12,231 nucleotides of DNA from Bacillota bacterium (lineage in GTDB: Bacteria; Bacillota_E; Sulfobacillia; Sulfobacillales; Sulfobacillaceae), in the NCBI GenBank assembly GCA_021820645.1, contig JAKADJ010000043.1, positions 1 to 12,231 on the forward strand. Direction: 5' to 3'. This document shows positions 1 to 6,369 of this stretch, piece after piece; within the stretch, counting starts at the first letter, position 1, and each line of letters begins with the position of its first letter. The position numbers and the translations under genes were made by a program. Under the pieces are notes generated by a model, which searched no databases, was not told where the DNA came from, and saw nothing but the letters and a program-made list of their open reading frames with translations.

Positions 1-701
1 AATGGGCGCCCCGGTTGCAACAAGCGGATCTAGCGGTTCCACGTCTTTTAGCAGCGGGATACGAGCCAACCTGGATTCTTTTGGAGAGGCTTCCTACGTC
101 CTTGCCCCCCGATCGATGGCAAGGGGACCCTGAGGTTTTACGTTATCTGGCCACATGGCATCGATTGAGCCAAGACTGGCCCGGGGAATCAGTCGATGGT
201 TATGGCTATACGTGGAACGGCCAGGTGCTCAACGAACTGATGGGCTTTTTAGACGAAGGGACATTGGGCCAGATTGCTGAAATTATCGCGATGCAGGGGG
301 ATGCTTGGGATATACTTTGTAAGCCGATCACATGGATTCACGGAGATCCGAATCCGACGAACTGGCTCCTAACCGCATCTGGGACTCCTGCTCTCATTGA
401 CTGGTCACGTTATGGCCGGGCTCATCCAGCCATCGATCTCGCCATTAGCATGCCGGGGCTACCTCCTCTGGATCGTTGTGTAGAGCAAGCAGAGCACTAT
501 CTCCGATTCAACCCTGAGCTATCGCCTAATGGTGAACAGTTAGGGCGGAGCATAGCGCTCGGTAAACTATGGACGCTTATCGATTTTCTCGGTATGGCGA
601 AGCGGGGCGAATTAAGTCCCGATGGGAACCAGGGCGTTAAGATGTTAACGGAGCGACTGGGCACTTGGATTAATTCCGTGTTTTTGGGCCCCAAATCTTA
701 A
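1..701 (+). CDS. Phosphotransferase of the aminoglycoside/choline kinase fold (APH family), 5' end missing
   Basis: The reading frame is open from the left edge (first whole codon at base 3) to the TAA at 699-701, so the gene starts outside the window. What remains is the C-terminal lobe of a PF01636-type small-molecule kinase. The catalytic loop WIHGDPNPTNWLL has its HGD at about 339-347 and the conserved Asn about 7 residues after the His. The metal-binding LIDWSRYG has its Asp at 399-401 and is followed by HPAIDLAI. A hinge-like segment VPRLLAAGYEPTWILLERL lies near the left edge. The ATP-binding N-lobe must lie upstream. A TTG at 15 could be read as a start, but it has no ribosome binding site and would leave half a kinase. 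The substrate cannot be told. It lacks the HGDLHTGS-type loop I associate with methylthioribose kinase, so I do not call it MtnK. The HutD-like gene follows after 99 bases on the same strand and could be co-transcribed. Confidence 0.85.
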   Translation, partial: WAPRLQQADLAVPRLLAAGYEPTWILLERLPTSLPPDRWQGDPEVLRYLATWHRLSQDWPGESVDGYGYTWNGQVLNELMGFLDEGTLGQIAEIIAMQGDAWDILCKPITWIHGDPNPTNWLLTASGTPALIDWSRYGRAHPAIDLAISMPGLPPLDRCVEQAEHYLRFNPELSPNGEQLGRSIALGKLWTLIDFLGMAKRGELSPDGNQGVKMLTERLGTWINSVFLGPKS

Positions 702-800
702 GCCCGATTGCAGTACACGAATCCTGTGACGGAAGAACTTACGGGCTGGGGGACGCCGACATAGCCAGCACGCACCAGTTGCAACCTGGAGGAATGAATC

Positions 801-1433
801 ATGGCCAATGGGATCCAACTGATTCGAGCATCAGAGTCCAGGACCACGAAATGGTCCGGGGGCACCACCACGGAACTGGCAATCTTTCCCGAGGGGAGCC
901 AATACCTTCGTCGTGATTTTGGTTGGCGTCTTAGCACCGCCACGGTCGAGGCGGAGCACACGGTGTTTACCAAGCTACCCGGCATCTGGCGGATATTGAT
1001 GGTCACCGAAGGACATTTGAAACTGAAACACCAAGGGCAGCATGAAGTGTCCTTGGGTCCCTTTGACCAAGACGCCTTTGATGGGGGGTGGACCACCGAG
1101 AGTTGGGGACAGGCTCGCGATCTGAATCTCATGACGTTGGAAGCTTACGAATCGACGATGAAGGGCATTGCTTGGGGCACTAAGAATCCTGGTTATCGAG
1201 AGCTCCTACTCCCTGTAAAGACCCCTGGTACTGTGCGCTGGGAACTTCTCTACGGAATCAGTGGAGATCTCACCATTCAGATGGGCTCGGGATGGAGAGA
1301 TCGGTTGAACCGCGGAGATTTGCTTTTAGTGTCCCGTGAGGGAATCACCGCACCCACTGAATTAGTTGCCACGAGCGAGGCCGCGAGTGCCACCGGGGCA
1401 GCGGTCCGTGTGTCGATTATCGAACGAGGCTAG
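801..1433 (+). CDS. HutD/Ves family cupin protein
   Basis: This 210-residue protein matches the HutD/Ves family (PF05962) in order and spacing. KWSGGTTTEL is at residues 17-26 (family WxxGGGxTxE) and FGWRLSTATVE at 40-50 (family FxWRxSxAxV). FTKLPGIWRILMVTEG at 56-71 forms the central cupin strands, and DLNLMTL at 107-113 is the family DxNxM motif. The length is normal for the family. The ATG at 801 has a good Shine-Dalgarno, GGAGG at 788-792, 8 bases upstream. The family is named for an association with histidine utilisation, but its biochemical role is poorly defined and no hut genes are visible here. It lies 99 bases after the phosphotransferase and converges on mtnE, leaving only 15 bases between the two stop codons and no recognisable terminator. 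The family call is firm; the function is not known to me. Confidence 0.9.
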   Translation: MANGIQLIRASESRTTKWSGGTTTELAIFPEGSQYLRRDFGWRLSTATVEAEHTVFTKLPGIWRILMVTEGHLKLKHQGQHEVSLGPFDQDAFDGGWTTESWGQARDLNLMTLEAYESTMKGIAWGTKNPGYRELLLPVKTPGTVRWELLYGISGDLTIQMGSGWRDRLNRGDLLLVSREGITAPTELVATSEAASATGAAVRVSIIERG

Positions 1434-1448
1434 GCCCGTCGGAGTGCC

Positions 1449-2600
1449 TTACAATAGTCTACCGATCCGATCGACCGCCTCTGCCAAGTGTTCGGCCGGC
1501 GCGGTTAAAGAGACGCGGACAAAGCCTTCCCCAGAGGCACCGAAACCGGTGCCGGGTGCGAGCACCACATCGGCTTCTAGTAGCACCCGGTCACAAAACT
1601 GCACGGCGGTCTCGGTGCCAGGAACCGGGCACCAGACGAATACACTACCCTCGGACGGGGGGATGTGCCATCCTACTTGGCGGGCCCGTTGAATAAATTG
1701 GTCACGACGTCCTTGATAAAGGGTGCGCAGTTCCTTTATGGCATCGAGCGGCTGCTGTAAGGCGGTCACGCCGGCCATTTGAATGGCTCCAAATTGGCTA
1801 CAATGTAAGTGGTCTTGCAGTAAATCCAGGTACCGAATCAGGGTGGGATTGCCAACTGCGAACCCGAGCCGCCAGCCCGCCATGTTATACGACTTGGATA
1901 GGGTGGTAAATTCGATTCCGATTTCATTCCCGCCAGGCCGGGAGAGCAGACTAATAGACTCCCGCCCGTCAAACGTGATATCCCCATATGCCAGGTCGTG
2001 AGCCAGCACGATCCCATCTTTGGCGGCGAGTTGGATGATTTCATCAAAAAACTGCGGTGAAGCCAGTCGTCCTGTGGGATTGTTCGGGTAGTTAAGGAAG
2101 GCTAACTTAGCATCGGTTCGCCACTCGGATAAGTCGGGCAAAAAGTTCAGATCGGGACGCAACGGGAGGGGATGCATGTTGGCTCCCGCCAAACGGATCC
2201 CGGACCAATAGTCGGGATAACCGGGATCGGGGACCATGGCCACATCACCGGGATTCAGTAGGGCGAGAGAAATTTCTTGCAGGCCGATCTTGCTTCCGAT
2301 CAAGATCGAGACCTCGTGGGCCGGATCGACAACGACCCCGTGTCGTAATTGGTACCATTCGGCTACGGCCGCTTTGAGCTCAAATAGTCCACTAAAAGGA
2401 ATATAGCGATGATATTGCGGCCTATCCGCGGCCTCTTTCAAGGCGGCAATGATAGGAGCGGGGGTGCTTTGGTCAGGGTTGCCTTGGCCCAGGTTAATGA
2501 TGGGGTGGCCTGCCTGGCGTAAGATCTCGGCCTTGCCGACCAAATCTGCAAAAAACTGATGAGGAAGACTTAAAAGATGCTGTGATGGTTCGATCGGCAC
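1449..2600 (-). CDS. mtnE: PLP aminotransferase of methionine salvage (2-keto-4-methylthiobutyrate to methionine)
   Basis: This is a class I/II fold-type I aminotransferase of 383 residues. NLGQGNPD is at 36-43, the PLP-facing NYPNNPTG has Asn174, and HDLAYGD has Asp202 and Tyr205. The Schiff-base lysine is Lys236 in TLSKSYNMAGWRLG, and the carboxylate-binding arginine is Arg362 in GFVRVSL. The N-terminus (LLSLPHQFFADLVGK...INLGQGNPD) resembles the Bacillus MtnE/PatA-type enzymes. It is last in the mtnWXBDE order, so transamination of ketomethylthiobutyrate to methionine is the likely job, although the family is broad. Start choice: an in-frame TTG at 2621-2619 would add 7 residues but has no clear ribosome binding site. 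The GTG at 2600-2598 is preceded by AAAGGGGA (2615-2608) at 7 bases and gives an N-terminus of family length. The gap from mtnD is then 59 bases. Confidence 0.87.
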   Translation of the reverse strand: MPIEPSQHLLSLPHQFFADLVGKAEILRQAGHPIINLGQGNPDQSTPAPIIAALKEAADRPQYHRYIPFSGLFELKAAVAEWYQLRHGVVVDPAHEVSILIGSKIGLQEISLALLNPGDVAMVPDPGYPDYWSGIRLAGANMHPLPLRPDLNFLPDLSEWRTDAKLAFLNYPNNPTGRLASPQFFDEIIQLAAKDGIVLAHDLAYGDITFDGRESISLLSRPGGNEIGIEFTTLSKSYNMAGWRLGFAVGNPTLIRYLDLLQDHLHCSQFGAIQMAGVTALQQPLDAIKELRTLYQGRRDQFIQRARQVGWHIPPSEGSVFVWCPVPGTETAVQFCDRVLLEADVVLAPGTGFGASGEGFVRVSLTAPAEHLAEAVDRIGRLL

Positions 2601-2607
2601 AACAGGT

Positions 2608-2615
2608 TCCCCTTT
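2608..2615 (-). promoter_or_regulatory. Shine-Dalgarno that decides the mtnE start
   Basis: AAAGGGGA on the minus strand lies 7 bases upstream of the GTG at 2600-2598. It falls inside the reading frame that would start at the TTG at 2621, and that TTG has only GAGAAAC in front of it. This favours GTG as the true initiation codon. Confidence 0.55.
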
Positions 2616-2659
2616 ATTCAAGTTTCTCTATTAATCCACAATTCCGCGTGGCAATCGGA

Positions 2660-3190
2660 TCATGAGGCCGTACCGTCCGGGTCATAAATGGCGGTCCAGC
2701 CATCTTTTGACTGAAATAGTCGGATGGCTTTGACATGTCTAGTGTTGGTGAGGGTAAAGTAGTGACGCGTGCCGAACGGCACGCTGATGAGATCACCAGC
2801 GGTGACTGTGACGGCAAATCGTTCACCGTTGCGAGTGAGGGTAAAGACCCCCTCGCCATCCACAATGAAACGTACTTCATCTTCCGTATGATGGTGTTCG
2901 CGCTGGAAGTTTACCAAGAGCTCTTCAAGATTGGCGGTGGTCTTGGGGTTTAAGATAATCATATCATGCGACGAGTAGCCATGGGCTTGGGACAGTCGAT
3001 CCAACTCCACAGCGAAGGCTTCGAACACGGCAGATTTCTCGGATTCCGTAAGGTCCAACCCGGTCCGCAGCCGTTCTGGCAGGATGCTGGGATCCCAATA
3101 TTCGTAGAAGATCCCGTGGTCCGCTAAATAATGATTAAGCGCGAGGGGTTCTGAAATGACCGAACCCGAATCTAAAGTAATGGATGCCAT
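2660..3190 (-). CDS. mtnD: Acireductone dioxygenase
   Basis: This 176-residue cupin converts 1,2-dihydroxy-3-keto-5-methylthiopentene plus O2 to 2-keto-4-methylthiobutyrate and formate (iron form) in methionine salvage. The metal ligands are visible as His99 and His101 in EHHHTEDEVRF, Glu105, and His143 in GTRHYFTL. The spacing (2, 4, 38) is the same as the known Klebsiella ARD ligand set His96/His98/Glu102/His140. The length is typical of bacterial ARD. The ATG at 3190-3188 is preceded by GGGAGG, about 12 bases away, which is slightly long spacing. It lies 49 bases downstream of mtnB on the same strand and belongs to the riboswitch-controlled operon. The metal actually bound (Fe or Ni) decides which products form and cannot be read from sequence. 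Confidence 0.95.
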   Translation of the reverse strand: MASITLDSGSVISEPLALNHYLADHGIFYEYWDPSILPERLRTGLDLTESEKSAVFEAFAVELDRLSQAHGYSSHDMIILNPKTTANLEELLVNFQREHHHTEDEVRFIVDGEGVFTLTRNGERFAVTVTAGDLISVPFGTRHYFTLTNTRHVKAIRLFQSKDGWTAIYDPDGTAS

Positions 3191-3239
3191 CTAAAAAACA
3201 AACCTCCCTTTTAGATAAATAACCACGTCCATAGTGTCC

Positions 3240-3857
3240 TTAAAGCACAAGTCGTGCCGGGTTTCCGAGCTGTTGGTAATAGAGCCACTCGAATAGGAAT
3301 TCCAAGGCTTCCAAATGCCTGACCGCCGTTTGGATGTCGTCCCCAAACGCGTAGACCCCGTGGCCTTGAATCAAAAGCCCTGGGACCGAGGGGTCTATCG
3401 CGGCCAGCGCAGTCGCGGAGAGGCGATCTAAATCGGCGTAATTGGGGATGACCGGCAGATCACAGACGGCATCCTCTCCCCAATATCCGAGCGCCTTTAA
3501 CATTTCACTGCCCGTCAGGCGGAGGTGCCCGCCTTGCGGTCCAATCGATGCCAGGTTATTGAACACCGTGTGGACATGAAGGACGGCACCGGACTCGGTA
3601 CGGGTATAAATGGCTTCGTGGATTCCGGTTTCGGCAGACGGTCGACCATTTCCCCATATGACATGTTTTTGCGAGATCCCGATGACATCGTCTACTTGAA
3701 GACTCTGCTTGTCGGATCCGCTGCGGGTGATCGCCATGGTCAAAGGATTGTCCGCAATCCGCACGGAGAGGTTACCGGAGGTCGCCCGTAACCAGCCCCG
3801 GGTCCCTAGTTGGTTTGCGGTCTGAATCAATAAAGACTGGGCTTCAGATGCTGTCAT
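3240..3857 (-). CDS. mtnB: Methylthioribulose-1-phosphate dehydratase
   Basis: This 205-residue class II aldolase-fold enzyme dehydrates methylthioribulose-1-phosphate to 2,3-diketo-5-methylthiopentyl-1-phosphate. The zinc ligands are His94 and His96 in AVLHVHTVFNN and His166 in LIQGHGVYAFG. Glu118 in GSEMLKALGYWG lies 22 residues after the second His, the same spacing as the catalytic glutamate in human APIP. N-terminal RGWLRATSGNLS is the aldolase-family nucleoside/phosphate loop region. The ATG at 3857-3855 overlaps the end of mtnX by 14 bases. It has a strong GGAGGAGG Shine-Dalgarno about 9 bases upstream, within the mtnX coding sequence, so the two are probably translationally coupled. 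The C-terminus (YYQQLG) resembles the family. Confidence 0.94.
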   Translation of the reverse strand: MTASEAQSLLIQTANQLGTRGWLRATSGNLSVRIADNPLTMAITRSGSDKQSLQVDDVIGISQKHVIWGNGRPSAETGIHEAIYTRTESGAVLHVHTVFNNLASIGPQGGHLRLTGSEMLKALGYWGEDAVCDLPVIPNYADLDRLSATALAAIDPSVPGLLIQGHGVYAFGDDIQTAVRHLEALEFLFEWLYYQQLGNPARLVL

Positions 3858-4536
3858 GGGCCAGGACCTCCTCCATCATTTGGGTAATGTAATGCATCAC
3901 GTCTTTGAAATCTTCGAAACGAGCAAAAGGTTTTTCGAGGGATTCGAGACGTTCGGCAAGCCGTGAACGAGCAAGAACATAGTCCGCTTCTTGCGCTCCT
4001 GCGAAATCTGTAACGCCGTCTCCAATAAAAAGGACCGGGGCCTGGTAGTGTTTACGGAGGGCTTTTACCAGTCGCGGCTTACAGAGGCCACATCCGTGTT
4101 GATTCTCGGGTAAGCAAGGGTAAGGCCAGCGCACCACAATCTGAGGTTCGCTGAGGTCGGCAAGATTGGCATAAATGTGAGAAGGCGGGACCAGGTTTTC
4201 TAAAATAGGTTCTAGAATCAGGTCCACACCGTTGCTAGCGACATAAAAAGGAACGTCAAGTTGTGCCAATCTGTCGAGGAATTCTGGGAACCCTTCACGA
4301 GTGCGCCCGTGGCGTCGGATAAAGGCCCGGTATTCATCGACGCGCGACGAAGAAAGGGCATGAAACAGACCAGCTAGTCCTTCGCCCAAAGGCACTCGGC
4401 GTGCGTTAATGGCATCGACCAGCGCTTGATTGTCAGGAGCAAAGTGGGTCGTGAGTCGTACCACTAGATCCTCCCTCGTGATGGTTCCATCAAAATCGGA
4501 GACAACAATGAGGGGAGGCTTAGAGTCCGGCGCCAC
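3844..4536 (-). CDS. mtnX: 2-hydroxy-3-keto-5-methylthiopentenyl-1-phosphate phosphatase (HAD family)
   Basis: This 230-residue HAD phosphatase makes the acireductone used by MtnD. Motif I is SDFDGTITRED with nucleophile Asp14 and acid/base Asp16, motif II is Ser101 in ASNGVD, motif III is probably Lys153 in CKPRLVKAL, and motif IV is GDGVTD with Asp173 and Asp177. Cys141, Cys149 and Cys152 sit before Lys153 in a CX7CGLC arrangement, which I recall as usual for this MtnX/SerB-like group. The GTG start at 4536-4534 has AGGAGG 6 bases upstream and overlaps mtnW by 17 bases. Its position directly after the RuBisCO-like enolase is the Bacillus MtnW+MtnX solution, replacing the fused enolase-phosphatase MtnC. 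Confidence 0.93.
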   Translation of the reverse strand: MAPDSKPPLIVVSDFDGTITREDLVVRLTTHFAPDNQALVDAINARRVPLGEGLAGLFHALSSSRVDEYRAFIRRHGRTREGFPEFLDRLAQLDVPFYVASNGVDLILEPILENLVPPSHIYANLADLSEPQIVVRWPYPCLPENQHGCGLCKPRLVKALRKHYQAPVLFIGDGVTDFAGAQEADYVLARSRLAERLESLEKPFARFEDFKDVMHYITQMMEEVLAHDSI

Positions 4537-5641
4537 GGCACACCTCCTGCACGGTCTCCATCAGCACGCGAGCACCCGCCTCGGTGCCGTGTGGGTGACC
4601 ATGAATAGCACTCCCTGCGTTCACCACGATGTCATACCCAAAGTCTTCAATCAATTGCGGGATGAGTCCGGCATGAATGCCGGCCGAGGGTCCCGATACG
4701 ACCTCCGGAATGCGAGCGGGTTCGATATGACGGTGATGTACCGCTTGGGCGAGATCCCGGTCCATGCCGACGCTGCCATAAGGAGACGGAAAGAGGACGA
4801 TGTCGGCGCCCGCCAATCGTGGCAACTGTCCTAACAAAATGTCGGGTGCGATGCCATAGCCATGAGGCGCGACCTGACCGCCGACAAATGCGGGATGGGC
4901 GATGATAGGCACTTCGATGCCGTCGCGACGCAAGTCGATTAAGACGTCAAGACCGGCGACGTATGGAGAGACCAAAAAACCTTCGGCACCATGTTCGACC
5001 GCACGATGCGCCAGGCTCAGCATTTCTTTGGGGGTGCCGACTAAGTTGGGTGCGTAAAGCCCTGGTTGGCCGGTTTGGTCCTGTCGTTCGTTTAAGAGGC
5101 GACCGGCCACTTGAATACGCTCTACGAGGGGAGCATGGTCATCGTGAAAGTAGATCTCGTCGTCCTTGACCCAGTCCACACCGCCAGCGATCTGTTGTTT
5201 GAAAGCTTGCTCAAACTCATCCAACCGGGCTCCATTTTCGCGCTTAAAGATCGACATTACAAAGGGCCGATGGTGCACCCCAAATTTCGCCCGAAGACCG
5301 GGTAGCCCCAAGGCAGGGCCGGGGAAGTGTTGAATAAAATCTTGGGGCAGGTCGAGGCCCACCAGGCGAATCGCGCCATCGAGAGACAGCTTACCAAACA
5401 CCACCGTGAGGAGCGACCCAATGGTAGGCTTGATATTTTGGGTAGGAGAATGGATTCTGAAGCGCCCTATTTCCGAACTGACCTGGGTTATGTCACCCAC
5501 CTCGCCCCGAAAACCACGCAGTTCCTCTTGGCGCAAGGGATGTACGTCATCCCAAGCGCCTATTGTCATGCCAATCGCTATGGACTCGGCGCGTTGTGCA
5601 AGATGTGCCGACCAAGGTACCTCATAGGTTGCGGTGATCAT
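4520..5641 (-). CDS. mtnW: RuBisCO-like protein, 2,3-diketo-5-methylthiopentyl-1-phosphate enolase
   Basis: This is a 373-residue RuBisCO-like protein (form IV, YkrW/MtnW type). It enolises diketomethylthiopentyl phosphate and does not fix CO2. The metal/carbamate signature GGVDWVKDDE gives Lys159, Asp161 and Glu162, equivalent to the RuBisCO KDDE triad. Further family segments are IKPTIG (70-75), PSIF-like VMSIFK (128-133), IIAHPAFVGG (247-256), FPSPYG (284-289) and SGPSAGIHAG (316-325). The ATG at 5641-5639 is chosen because GGAGGG (5653-5648) sits 6 bases upstream. The protein then begins MITATYEVP, as expected for the family. The open frame runs 41 codons further upstream, but that stretch is the riboswitch. 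It is the first gene of the operon and the direct target of the SAM-I element. Confidence 0.95.
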   Translation of the reverse strand: MITATYEVPWSAHLAQRAESIAIGMTIGAWDDVHPLRQEELRGFRGEVGDITQVSSEIGRFRIHSPTQNIKPTIGSLLTVVFGKLSLDGAIRLVGLDLPQDFIQHFPGPALGLPGLRAKFGVHHRPFVMSIFKRENGARLDEFEQAFKQQIAGGVDWVKDDEIYFHDDHAPLVERIQVAGRLLNERQDQTGQPGLYAPNLVGTPKEMLSLAHRAVEHGAEGFLVSPYVAGLDVLIDLRRDGIEVPIIAHPAFVGGQVAPHGYGIAPDILLGQLPRLAGADIVLFPSPYGSVGMDRDLAQAVHHRHIEPARIPEVVSGPSAGIHAGLIPQLIEDFGYDIVVNAGSAIHGHPHGTEAGARVLMETVQEVCRGAGL

Positions 5642-5697
5642 AAAAATCCCTCCAACAACGAACTGCAAATGGAGAGCCTGCAGTGATGCGGAGGTCT
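5642..5697 (-). promoter_or_regulatory. Expression platform of the SAM-I riboswitch with sequestered mtnW Shine-Dalgarno
   Basis: Between the aptamer and the mtnW ATG there is no ordinary hairpin-plus-U-tract terminator. Instead ACCTCC (5695-5690) can pair with the Shine-Dalgarno GGAGGG (5653-5648). A competing helix can form between GAGAGACCT (5700-5692) and AGGCTCTC (5679-5672), with one bulged A. It takes its 5' bases from the 3' side of aptamer helix P1 and would tie up the anti-Shine-Dalgarno. Inference: SAM-bound P1 frees CCTCC to hide the ribosome site (off), while without SAM the alternative helix exposes it (on). A T5 run between the GGAGGG and ATG means a weak termination role cannot be excluded. 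Confidence 0.6.
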
Positions 5698-5796
5698 CTC
5701 TCATCTCCCGGTAGTTAACCGTCGGAATTGGCACCGCGCTTATAGTCGGTTGCCCAGGCGTCATCGGGCCGTTCCCTCAACCTGTCTGGATAAGAG
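5698..5796 (-). promoter_or_regulatory. SAM-I (S-box) riboswitch aptamer upstream of mtnW
   Basis: Read on the minus strand, the conserved S-box elements appear in order. They are CTCTTATC (5796-5789, P1 5' strand), GAGGGA (5778-5773), GGCCCGATGA (5770-5761), GCAACC (5753-5748), GGTGCCAATTCC (5735-5724) and GATGAGAG (5705-5698, P1 3' strand). The two P1 strands pair over 8 bp with one G-U. The element binds S-adenosylmethionine and turns down the operon when SAM is plentiful. Its placement before a methionine salvage operon is well known in Bacillota. Confidence 0.96.
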
Positions 5797-5815
5797 TGCG
5801 TATCAAATTGTGCCT

Positions 5816-5845
5816 AGGATATCGTTTTAGGATCGGACTTGTCAA
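5816..5845 (-). promoter_or_regulatory. Sigma-A-type promoter of the mtn operon
   Basis: TTGACA (5845-5840) is a perfect -35 box. It is followed after 18 bases by TATCCT (5821-5816), which matches TATAAT at four of six positions. Transcription would start near 5809, about a dozen bases before the riboswitch aptamer. The position is what the riboswitch requires; the box match alone is moderate. Confidence 0.65.
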
Positions 5846-6111
5846 TATGCGGGTCTACAAATGATGGATAGGGAACAAAGAAAACATGAACTCGCCTAGA
5901 CCCGCTCTGTTGTGGCGAAACCGCAGCGGTTTTTCACGCTGTAGTGGAGCAGAATGACGATTCCAAGGCCAGAACCGAAGCCTGGAGCGGTCGTTTCGAG
6001 CGTCAATGCTGATTCCAGTTTGAATTTTTGATTGAGTTGACGAGATGAATCGCCTTGAAGGCGCCCTTGATTTTTGATGGTCGATGGCTCGTGGGCTGAA
6101 TTTTGGGATAA
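5846..6111. other. Intergenic stretch between the divergent mtn operon and the toxin-antitoxin module
   Basis: I see no convincing gene. A minus-strand open frame across 5896-6183 has no ribosome binding site and runs through the antitoxin start region. Two structures are visible. One is a 9-bp inverted repeat, GCGGGTCTA (5849-5857) and TAGACCCGC (5897-5905), beside the mtn promoter. The other is a small hairpin, AAACCG-CAG-CGGTTT, at 5918-5932 that runs into T residues on the plus strand and resembles a weak terminator. TTTTTGAT occurs twice near 6030 and 6070 without obvious meaning. Confidence 0.5.
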
Positions 6112-6132
6112 ACTAAGTCTAGTGAACTTAGT
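6112..6132. promoter_or_regulatory. Inverted repeat, possible operator of the toxin-antitoxin module
   Basis: ACTAAGT (6112-6118) and ACTTAGT (6126-6132) form a 7-bp perfect inverted repeat with a 7-base spacer. The repeat abuts the antitoxin Shine-Dalgarno AAGGAGG (6133-6139). Antitoxins of this class commonly repress their own operon by binding palindromes in this place, so an autoregulatory operator is a reasonable inference. It could also be a small hairpin in the leader RNA. Confidence 0.4.
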
Positions 6133-6147
6133 AAGGAGGCGTGTTAC

Positions 6148-6369
6148 GTGCGTATAATAAACGTCCACGAAGCCAAAACCCATCTATCTAAGATTCTGGA
6201 TCAGGTCCGCGACGGAGACGAAGTGATTCTTGCGAAGGGTGGTCGCCCGTACGCTAAACTCGTGCCTATAAGTCAAGACCAAAAGCGCCACTTGGGCTTT
6301 GTTCCCGGAAAAATCTCAGAGTCGTTCTTTGATCCCTTGCCTGACGACGAGCTCGAACGATGGCAATAA
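6148..6369 (+). CDS. Antitoxin of a type II system (Phd/YefM-VapB group)
   Basis: This 73-residue protein begins MRIINVHEAKTHLSKILDQVRDG and continues EVILAKGGRPYAKLVP, the Phd/YefM-type DNA-binding N-terminal fold (PF02604). The C-terminal part, from about residue 50 (GFVPGKISESFFDPLPDDELERW), is the acidic-hydrophobic tail expected to thread onto the toxin. The GTG start at 6148 has AAGGAGG at 6133-6139, 8 bases upstream. The gene overlaps the PIN toxin by 10 bases, typical of translational coupling that keeps antitoxin in excess. The protein should neutralise the toxin and, with it, repress the promoter. Confidence 0.9.
   Translation: MRIINVHEAKTHLSKILDQVRDGDEVILAKGGRPYAKLVPISQDQKRHLGFVPGKISESFFDPLPDDELERWQ

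Noticed and set aside
1..701. Identification of the kinase as methylthioribose kinase (MtnK)
   Set aside because: It is tempting next to methionine salvage genes, but the catalytic loop is HGDPNPTN, not the HGDLHTGS type. The gene is also on the opposite strand, outside the S-box operon.
1366..1692. Plus-strand open frame overlapping the hutD and mtnE ends
   Set aside because: It is a shadow of two strongly supported genes and has no ribosome site or recognisable protein pattern.
5642..5764. 41-codon upstream extension of the mtnW reading frame
   Set aside because: The stretch is SAM-I riboswitch sequence. The ATG at 5641-5639 has a well-placed GGAGGG and gives the family N-terminus.
5918..5934. 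AAACCG-CAG-CGGTTT hairpin as a terminator
   Set aside because: The stem is only 6 bp, and no plus-strand transcript is known to arrive there. It is noted as a weak structure only.
5896..6183. 95-codon minus-strand open frame
   Set aside because: It has no ribosome binding site, a composition unlike a folded protein, and runs across the antitoxin start and its operator-like repeat.
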